Assembly: GCA_036003885.1 (NCBI GenBank)
Contig: DASYSA010000437.1
Location: 1 to 13,792, forward strand
DNA from: DASYSA01 sp036003885
Lineage (GTDB): Bacteria > Acidobacteriota > Blastocatellia > UBA7656
Direction: 5' to 3'
Length of the DNA stretch: 13,792 bases
Each line of letters starts with the position of its first letter. The first letter of the stretch is position 1. A program made the position numbers and the translations under genes. Positions 8,478 through 13,792 of the stretch are shown here, one piece after another. A model generated the notes under the pieces. It saw only the letters and a list, made by a program, of their open reading frames with translations, was not told the DNA's origin and made no database searches.

Positions 8478-9386
8478 CTAATCTCCTTCGGCTATGACTA
8501 TTCGCGGCCTCAGCAACTGGCCGGCTGCCTCATAGTGGCCAACGGCTATCAGAGATCCCTCCTGGTCACAGATTCGGACTGGCAGCCCATCATCATCCAT
8601 GCTCACATCGACCGGCCGCCCGTGCGCAATCAGCTCGACACCCTCCGGCGCCAGTCTCACCGACGGCAGATGGGCCAGCATCTCCGCCGGAGTCACAATC
8701 GCGTCAGCCAGCTCCTCCCGCTCGCGGATTGTCTCCAGGGCTTCGAGCGTCAGGGCGTTCGCGATGTGGAAGTGCCCTGCCGCATTCCGCCTTAGCTCAG
8801 CGAGATGAGCCCCCACGCCGAGACGATTGCCGATGTCGTATGCAAGAGTCCTGACGTAGGTACCCGACGAGCACTTCACTCGAACCTTGAAGTCACGGGT
8901 GCCATCAGGCTCGTCGCTCAGAGGGCCCATCAACTCAATCGAGCGGACGAGAATAGGCACCGGCTTTCGTTCGACGTCGCGGCCTGCTCGAGCCGCCTGG
9001 TAGAGTCGCTCACCCGCCACTTTCTTGGCGGAGAACATGGGTGGAGTCTGCAATTGAGGCCCAATGAATTCACTGAGCGTTCGACTCACATCATCAATGC
9101 TCACGGCATTGGATGCCGATAGAGGACTAATCTGTTTGCCGGTGCGATCCTGCGTGTCAGTGGCAAAACCCAGCTTGACCGTTGCCTCGTATTCCTTGTC
9201 GAGGTGTACGAGGAATTGCGCCAGCCGGGTCGCGCGCCCTACGCACACGACGAGTACTCCTGTTGCGAATGGATCCAGCGTGCCGACATGGCCGACTCGT
9301 CGAGTGCCAAGGATGCGTCGCACTCTGTCGACGACATCGTGAGACGTCATACCCTCAGGTTTGTCTATTATGAATGCTCCAATCAT
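8478..9386 (-). CDS. truB: tRNA pseudouridine-55 synthase TruB
   Basis: TruB converts uridine 55 in the T-loop of tRNAs to pseudouridine. The protein is 302 residues and opens with the family's N-terminal signature, GAFIIDKPEGMTSHDVV. The catalytic aspartate is Asp38 in GHVGTLDPFATGVL. Later motifs KEYEATVKLG, SSGTYVRTLAYDIG and a C-terminal region of PUA size are present. The start at 9386 has no Shine-Dalgarno, but the family alignment places Met1 there, since the conserved IDKP begins at residue 7. In many bacteria truB follows infB and rbfA. Here it stands without them and heads a minus-strand unit, with a divergent VWFA gene upstream. It may be transcribed from the 160-base divergent gap. 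Confidence 0.97.
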   Translation of the reverse strand: MIGAFIIDKPEGMTSHDVVDRVRRILGTRRVGHVGTLDPFATGVLVVCVGRATRLAQFLVHLDKEYEATVKLGFATDTQDRTGKQISPLSASNAVSIDDVSRTLSEFIGPQLQTPPMFSAKKVAGERLYQAARAGRDVERKPVPILVRSIELMGPLSDEPDGTRDFKVRVKCSSGTYVRTLAYDIGNRLGVGAHLAELRRNAAGHFHIANALTLEALETIREREELADAIVTPAEMLAHLPSVRLAPEGVELIAHGRPVDVSMDDDGLPVRICDQEGSLIAVGHYEAAGQLLRPRIVIAEGD

Positions 9387-9546
9387 AAGAAGTCGCGCGA
9401 GAGGAGATTTTGCTGCCTGCCCGGCTGAGAAGTGAGGAGTCTATCATGTTCGCCCGTGAAGACTTTATCCTCTTCATTCTCTGGGTGATGGTCTGAGCGC
9501 CCCTCGGCTGGCCGGCGGCGGTCTCCGGCTGTTTTCAAAAGACCAC
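9387..9546. other. Divergent intergenic region between truB and the VWFA gene
   Basis: 160 bases separate two divergent genes and must carry start signals for both. I see no consensus -35/-10 pair on either strand. The only clear translational signal is the GAGGAG before a 16-codon frame on the plus strand (9446-9496). Confidence 0.4.
9446..9496 (+). CDS. Possible 16-residue hydrophobic leader peptide
   Basis: An ATG at 9446 preceded by GAGGAG (spacing six bases, TCTATC) opens a frame of 16 codons ending in TGA at 9494-9496. The peptide is MFAREDFILFILWVMV, a charged head and a very hydrophobic tail. It ends 50 bases before the VWFA start, which itself has no visible ribosome binding site. 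It could be a translated leader peptide, a tiny membrane peptide, or chance. I do not recognise it. Confidence 0.25.
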   Translation: MFAREDFILFILWVMV

Positions 9547-10605
9547 GTGTTGAGTAGAATTTCTGCGGTGATTCTCAAAAGCATCATCGTCGCTGTAGGA
9601 ACAGCAGTCATCGTGCTCTTTGCAGGCGTGATGACGCCTTCATCGGGAGCGTGGGCCGTTGGCCGGCAGCAGGACAAGACCGCAACTCAAAAACCTGGGA
9701 AGCCAGTCGGGCCGGATGACGCGCCGACTCAGAACAAGGACGAGTCAAAAATAAGGCTCACTGCGGATCTTGTGATGCTTGACGTAACGGTCACCGATGC
9801 GACTGTGAACAAGCCGGTGCTGGACCTCAAGGAGGATCAATTCCAGATATTCGAGGACAAGCTTCCTCAGAGGATCGAGGTTTTCAGCAGGGATCAGATC
9901 CCTGCCTCGCTCGTCTTTGCGATCGACACGTCAGGCTCGATGAAGACGAAGCTTGACACTGTTATTGCAGCCTCCGTCAATCTTGTGAAGGATGGGCGGC
10001 CCGGCGACGAGATGGCGGTGATCGAGTTTAAGGACGAGGCCGAGTTACTGTCCGAATTCACCGAAGACGCAACCGAAGTCACTGACACGCTTCAAGCGCT
10101 CACGGCAAGGGGACGGACAGCGCTGCTCGACGCCGTTTACCTTGCGGCGGAGTATGCTCACACCGAGGCCAGGAACAGGCGTAGGGCGGTCGTTCTTGTG
10201 ACCGACGGCGTCGATAAGAACAGCTACTATAAGTTCGAACAGGTAGTGAACCGCTTGCGCGAGACCGACGTACAGATCTACCTGATTGGCTTCACCAAGG
10301 ACCTCCAGAACGATGGTGCATGGGTCTTCAAGAAGAGCGAAAAGGATAAGGCAGAGGGACTGCTAAGCCGACTTGCGGCCGAGACCGGCGGGCGTGCTTT
10401 CTTTCCGAAGGAACTTGCTGAAGTACACGCGATTGCCCAGCAGATCTCCACGGATCTCCGCACCCAGTACTCGATTGGTTACTATCCGGCGAACTCTAAA
10501 CGGGATGGAACATTTCGGGCGATAAGTGTGCAGGTCAATGCGACGGGCAACCGGCGGCTTGTTGCGCACACGCGGCCTGGGTATACGGCACCGCGTGGAG
10601 AATGA
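9547..10605 (+). CDS. Secreted VWFA-related protein of the acidobacterial type
   Basis: The product is 352 residues. A hydrophobic export segment lies at about 7-36, followed by a low-complexity Lys/Gln/Pro linker to about 68. The family's N-terminal beta module, LVMLDVTVTDATVNKPVLDL, lies at 75-94, and its EDQFQIFEDK at 96-105. The VWA domain spans about 120-300 with a complete MIDAS: DTSGS at 127-131, Thr191 and Asp220 in VTDG. The closing LRTQYSIGYYPAN at 304-316 is a hallmark of the VWFA-related family (TIGR03436) that is multiplied in Acidobacteriota. A periplasmic or surface binding role is inferred; no enzyme activity is expected. The start is uncertain: GTG at 9547, TTG at 9550 and GTG at 9568 are in frame and none has a clear Shine-Dalgarno. 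The methylase gene follows 39 bp downstream on the same strand. Confidence 0.92.
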   Translation: MLSRISAVILKSIIVAVGTAVIVLFAGVMTPSSGAWAVGRQQDKTATQKPGKPVGPDDAPTQNKDESKIRLTADLVMLDVTVTDATVNKPVLDLKEDQFQIFEDKLPQRIEVFSRDQIPASLVFAIDTSGSMKTKLDTVIAASVNLVKDGRPGDEMAVIEFKDEAELLSEFTEDATEVTDTLQALTARGRTALLDAVYLAAEYAHTEARNRRRAVVLVTDGVDKNSYYKFEQVVNRLRETDVQIYLIGFTKDLQNDGAWVFKKSEKDKAEGLLSRLAAETGGRAFFPKELAEVHAIAQQISTDLRTQYSIGYYPANSKRDGTFRAISVQVNATGNRRLVAHTRPGYTAPRGE

Positions 10606-10630
10606 GCCTCAATCGAGATAAGCAGGCATC

Positions 10631-10636
10631 AAGGAG
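10631..10636 (+). promoter_or_regulatory. Ribosome binding site that decides the GTG start of the methylase
   Basis: AAGGAG lies eight bases before the GTG at 10645. The nearby ATG at 10652 is out of frame, so the GTG is the start. Confidence 0.65.
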
Positions 10637-10644
10637 AACGACTG

Positions 10645-11556
10645 GTGCGAGATGATATTGCAAAGACATTCCGGGCTGTGAGTGTGGCTGATTCAATCGG
10701 TGGTCAACCTGCGCGAAGGAATGCGCCTCCACCGATATCGGGGCTGGGGTATCGTAAGAAGCTGATTCCGTTCGGATGGTATGGCGGAAAGTTTTCACAC
10801 CTTGATTGGCTCTTGCCACTCCTGCCCGAATGCCATCATTACTGTGAACCCTTTGCTGGTTCGGCTGCCGTGCTGCTCAACCGAGACCCGGCGCCTGTCG
10901 AAACGTACAACGATGTTGACGGCGAAGTTGTCAATTTTTTCCGAGTCTTGCGTGACGACTATGAATCCCTTACTCGCGGCATCGCACTGACCCCATTTTC
11001 CCGTGAAGAGTTCGCCTCCGCTTGTATTCTCGACCCTGAAGCATCGTCGGTTGAACGGGCAAGGAGGTTTTATATTCGTGCCAGGCAAGTTCGCACTGGA
11101 TTGGCTCAAACAGCTTCGCTTGGACGTTGGGCCAACTGCAAGAACACAAGCCGTGCAGGAATGAGCGGCGTCATTAGTCGTTGGCTCGGCGGAATTGCAG
11201 CGCTTCCGGAGATTGCTGAGCGTCTCGTTCGGGTTCAAATCGAAAACCGCCCGGCAATTGACGTCATTACCCTCTATGACTCCCCTTCCACTCTGTTCTA
11301 CTGTGATCCTCCGTATGTTCACGACACAAGAGGCGACGCAAAGGCATACGGGTACGAGATGACAGATGAACAGCACAAGCAATTAGGAGATACGTTGAAC
11401 TCGGCAAAGGGAAAAGTCGCCATGTCAAATTATGATTGTCATTTGTTGGATCGGCTGTACCCTAAGAAGCGATGGCACAAATATATCTGCAACCCGCGAA
11501 CAAATCATGCGACCAAGGGAACCCGGATCGAAGTCTTGTGGACGAACTACACCTAG
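10645..11556 (+). CDS. dam: DNA adenine methylase, D12 class (Dam-like)
   Basis: The enzyme should transfer a methyl group from S-adenosylmethionine to N6 of adenine, probably at GATC or a related site. The product is 303 residues. Motifs are in the D12 (alpha) order: FGWYGGKF at 43-50, EPFAGSAAVLLN at 68-79 for cofactor binding, a target-recognition region, and catalytic DPPY at 221-224 within LFYCDPPYV. About 40 residues precede the first motif, more than in Escherichia coli Dam. The GTG start has AAGGAG eight bases upstream. No endonuclease gene adjoins it, so it looks like an orphan methylase. In four rows I counted from the gene, GC was 43-53 percent, against 63 percent in one row of the VWFA gene just upstream. 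That hints at transfer, possibly from a phage, but is not proof. Confidence 0.93.
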   Translation: MRDDIAKTFRAVSVADSIGGQPARRNAPPPISGLGYRKKLIPFGWYGGKFSHLDWLLPLLPECHHYCEPFAGSAAVLLNRDPAPVETYNDVDGEVVNFFRVLRDDYESLTRGIALTPFSREEFASACILDPEASSVERARRFYIRARQVRTGLAQTASLGRWANCKNTSRAGMSGVISRWLGGIAALPEIAERLVRVQIENRPAIDVITLYDSPSTLFYCDPPYVHDTRGDAKAYGYEMTDEQHKQLGDTLNSAKGKVAMSNYDCHLLDRLYPKKRWHKYICNPRTNHATKGTRIEVLWTNYT

Positions 11557-11674
11557 GCGAACAGACTCTCCAGCCCACCCTTCTATTTGATGGCAACTTC
11601 TGATCTCTTCATCTCGATCTCGCAGCACCACCTCGACGATTTCACCGAAGGCGGTCGAAAGACCACAGTACAGA
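11557..11674. other. Convergent gap between the methylase and the M28 peptidase
   Basis: 118 bases separate two convergent stops. I see no GC-rich hairpin with a U-tract in either direction, so termination may be factor-dependent. Confidence 0.4.
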
Positions 11675-13378
11675 CTACTGCTTCACTTGAGGTGGGGGAG
11701 GCAGGTTCGTTCCCCGCGGCCGGTTGTATGGTGACGTCGAAACCCACGCCGGCATAGCGTCCGCACTCGCCGCTCGCAAGCCTACTATTGCGCTGACCAG
11801 TGCCAGCGTCCTCGGGCCTTCCCAGTTCCACTCCGGGCGAACTGTGTCCGTCGTCTGATGATAGTCGGTAACCAACCACTTCTTAGCGCGGTCTCGGAGT
11901 TGAACCATATCGCCGGCGGGAAACCCGAGCATCATGATTCCGGGGACGCCCTTCAATACGAACGCGTAATGGTCCGAGCGATAGAAAGCGCCTTCTTCTG
12001 GAAAAGGGTCGGCCGTCACTTCGTTTCCGGTTGCCTCGACCACCGCCGCGGCTATCGACCCGAGCTCTGAATGTTCGGCGCCATAGATGATGACCCGCTT
12101 CACCAGGCCATAAGTCTCGCTCCCTATGCCGTCGAACTGAATGTCGGCAGCAACCTTCTCGATCGGCCAGGTTGGATGCTTAACCCAGTACTGCGCGCCC
12201 AGCAGACCATGCTCCTCGCCCGTAACCGCAAGGAAAATGATCGAGCGGCGCGGCCGGGGCCGCGATTTCGCAAATGCCTCCGCGATTGACATCACAACCC
12301 CGACGCCGAGCGCGTCGTCTGCAGCGCCGAAGTAGATCCGCCCATCTGAAGCCGTCCCAAACGCGTCGTAATGCGCGCTGAACACAACTGCCTCTTCCTT
12401 GAGTTTTGGGTCGGACCCTTCCAGCAGGCCCACTACATTACTGCCGATTGCATCTTCACGTTTCAACCTGAGAGCCAGCGTCACCGGCTTGTTCAAGTCT
12501 CGCGAGACGAACTCTCCGGACTCCGCCTTTTCCTTCAACTCAGCGAAGTTCGACCCGCCAGCACTGAGTAGCTTCCGAGCGCCATCTGCGCTGACCAGCA
12601 CAATTGGCGGGAGCTTGAACGGCATCGCAGGCGTCGCCGGTGACTCGGCGAGCTCCACTCTTCGGCGCGAAAGAAACTCTCCAATCTTATCGTAAGACAA
12701 TCCGCTTACAGTGAGGTCGGCCAGTATTATCCCTGCGACTCCTCGCATGACCAAACCGCCGATCAGAGCCTCCAGGCCTGTCGCCTTATCCCATGCGGTC
12801 TTATCCACATTTTTTGGATGACCTCCCAGAACCACCACCACTTTTCCCTTAACGTCCAAACCCGCAAAGTCATCGCGCTTCAGCGTCGAGGACATAATAC
12901 CGTAGCCGATGAACACCATCGCGCCGGTGGCGTCTACGCTGTCGCTCGAGAAAGGCGGCGCGACTACGAACTCGTCACGGAACTTGAGGACTGTGTCGCC
13001 GGCCTTTAACGTTGACTCGGGTAGCGTCTCGAAGCTATTGAACTTGATCGCCTGGAGGTAAGTACCGTTGTCGCCCAGCGGTTTGATTCCAAGATTGGCG
13101 AAGCGATCTGCGAGGTAGCGGGCCGCGCGATCTCCCCCCGGCGTAGCGGTACCTCGTCCCTCCATCTCTTTTGAGGCCAGCCTGCTGGTCACCTCGCGAA
13201 TCGTCTCTGCTTTCACCCTTGTCCCGAGCTCCCGCTCATTGGGAGCGAGCGCCCTTGCAACTTTGGGAGCCGTGGCGGTACTCTGCCAGGCGGACGCGGC
13301 GGGAGCCAGCAAGACGCAGATCGATAGCGCTGCAGCTACCCCGCTCCGAAGATTTCGCAAAAAAAGATTGACCGTCAT
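11675..13378 (-). CDS. Exported M28-family zinc metallopeptidase with PA-like insert
   Basis: An exported aminopeptidase-type enzyme of 567 residues. A signal peptide covers about 1-30 (ending PAASA). An N-terminal region includes a PA-like segment around 150-300 with VKGKVVVVLGG. The M28 catalytic domain follows, with its zinc ligands and general base in order: His336 and Asp338 in SAHYDAFG, bridging Asp354 in GAADDALG, Glu388 and Glu389 in VTGEEHGLLG, Asp416 in IQFDGIG, and His470 in RSDHYAF. The set is complete, so the enzyme should be active in the periplasm or outside the cell, removing N-terminal residues from peptides. The ATG at 13378 has GGAG seven bases upstream. The C-terminal tail is Pro-rich. 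It is convergent with the methylase and divergent from the cytochrome gene, so it is probably monocistronic. Confidence 0.94.
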   Translation of the reverse strand: MTVNLFLRNLRSGVAAALSICVLLAPAASAWQSTATAPKVARALAPNERELGTRVKAETIREVTSRLASKEMEGRGTATPGGDRAARYLADRFANLGIKPLGDNGTYLQAIKFNSFETLPESTLKAGDTVLKFRDEFVVAPPFSSDSVDATGAMVFIGYGIMSSTLKRDDFAGLDVKGKVVVVLGGHPKNVDKTAWDKATGLEALIGGLVMRGVAGIILADLTVSGLSYDKIGEFLSRRRVELAESPATPAMPFKLPPIVLVSADGARKLLSAGGSNFAELKEKAESGEFVSRDLNKPVTLALRLKREDAIGSNVVGLLEGSDPKLKEEAVVFSAHYDAFGTASDGRIYFGAADDALGVGVVMSIAEAFAKSRPRPRRSIIFLAVTGEEHGLLGAQYWVKHPTWPIEKVAADIQFDGIGSETYGLVKRVIIYGAEHSELGSIAAAVVEATGNEVTADPFPEEGAFYRSDHYAFVLKGVPGIMMLGFPAGDMVQLRDRAKKWLVTDYHQTTDTVRPEWNWEGPRTLALVSAIVGLRAASADAMPAWVSTSPYNRPRGTNLPPPPQVKQ

Positions 13379-13558
13379 ATCAGTTCTCCACTATAGGATT
13401 CCGTTGACAGGGGTAATGGATTAAAGCGTGAGTCGATCCTTGCGATACGACGGCCCGCCAACTGAACGGGCTTCTATGCCGGCGCCGGCCTTGCTGTTCC
13501 GACAACGCGGGCGGCTTTTGCTATGGCGAACTCCAGGAACTGGCTCATGGAGGACATC
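13379..13558. other. Divergent gap between the M28 peptidase and the cytochrome gene
   Basis: 180 bases that should hold promoters for both genes. It contains a 12-bp palindrome GCCGGCGCCGGC (13478-13489) and a weak 5-bp stem (GCCCG/CGGGC near 13454-13472). A lone TTGACA at 13404-13409 lacks a matching -10 at 16-18 bases, so I do not call a promoter. Confidence 0.4.
13549..13553 (+). promoter_or_regulatory. Ribosome binding site that decides the cytochrome start
   Basis: GGAGG lies five bases before the ATG at 13559. An in-frame ATG at 13547 overlaps this site and is less likely. Confidence 0.6.
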
Positions 13559-13792
13559 ATGTATGACCTGAGAAAACTCTGTATCGTGGCCGTATTGATG
13601 TTGCTTCTCGCTGCGACGGTGGTGCATCTCAGCGCACAGGAGGGTCCGCCTCCTCCCGGCAGGGGGGATAGACCGGGTGGCCGAGGTAATATCAGAGAAT
13701 TTCTGGGGCTGGGACCAGCGCCCGATCCGGTCGCGGCGGAGCGCGGCCAAAAGCTATACGCTCCCAACTGCGCCTTCTGCCACGGCGAGAAG
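13559..13792 (+). CDS. Exported c-type cytochrome, N-terminal part cut by the right edge
   Basis: The frame is open for 78 codons to the window edge. Residues 1-26 form a signal peptide (hydrophobic core VAVLMLLLAATVV, ending LSA before QEG). A Pro/Gly/Arg-rich linker lies at about 29-44, then AERGQKLYAPNCAFCHGEK at 60-78. The CAFCH at 71-75 is a class I heme c attachment motif, with Cys71, Cys74 and His75 as proximal ligand. The preceding RGxxLYxxxC pattern is typical of cytochrome c domains. It should be a periplasmic electron carrier, or the heme domain of a larger oxidoreductase; the missing C-terminus prevents a choice. The start ATG has GGAGG five bases upstream. Confidence 0.88.
   Translation, partial: MYDLRKLCIVAVLMLLLAATVVHLSAQEGPPPPGRGDRPGGRGNIREFLGLGPAPDPVAAERGQKLYAPNCAFCHGEK

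Noticed and set aside
13404..13432. TTGACA as a -35 box for the cytochrome gene
   Set aside because: No hexamer resembling TATAAT lies 16-18 bases downstream.
13478..13489. 12-bp GCCGGCGCCGGC palindrome as an operator
   Set aside because: A GC-only palindrome of this size is easily due to chance in this DNA, and no second copy or regulator is near.

Overview
The window reads as chromosomal DNA of an acidobacterium. Two things point there: the secreted VWFA-type protein at 9547-10605 carries the hallmarks of the VWA family that is expanded in Acidobacteriota, and the intergenic gaps hold short palindromic repeat families of a kind I associate with large free-living soil genomes. Base composition is moderately GC-rich. 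The assignment is inference from gene content; there is no rRNA or tRNA in the window. Coding density is high. Every confident gene is on the minus strand except the VWFA gene, the DNA methylase and the cytochrome gene at the right edge.

Left block (1-3236): an exported VIT plus VWA domain protein, cut by the left edge, and a secreted zinc enzyme of the S1/P1 nuclease / phospholipase C fold. The gap between them (1994-2251) holds two repeat structures: a 13-bp inverted repeat and an ACGAAT-type palindromic element.

Central block (3237-8041): the conserved stress or sporulation triad in transcription order, prkA (AAA+ kinase-like ATPase), yhbH/yeaH (cytoplasmic VWA protein) and spoVR. A good -10 element lies about 310 bases upstream of prkA, giving a long leader with competing hairpins. 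The prkA-yhbH gap holds a perfect 28-bp inverted repeat beginning 3 bp after the prkA stop. A tandem AAATTCG repeat follows the spoVR stop. The triad may work as an AAA+/VWA machine whose output involves SpoVR and the cell envelope.

Right block (8478-13792): truB (tRNA pseudouridine-55 synthase) on the minus strand; divergently, the VWFA-type secreted protein followed after 39 bp by a D12-class DNA adenine methylase with somewhat lower GC in its 3' half; then a convergent exported M28 metallopeptidase with a PA-like insert; and, divergent from it, the 5' end of an exported c-type cytochrome gene cut by the right edge.

I found no CRISPR array, integrase, transposase, tRNA or rRNA. No wholly new system is obvious. 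The items most worth a second look are the repeats sitting in the 3' gaps of the triad and its neighbours, the structured prkA leader, an unlisted 16-codon ORF with a good ribosome binding site before the VWFA gene, and the methylase, which has no visible restriction partner.
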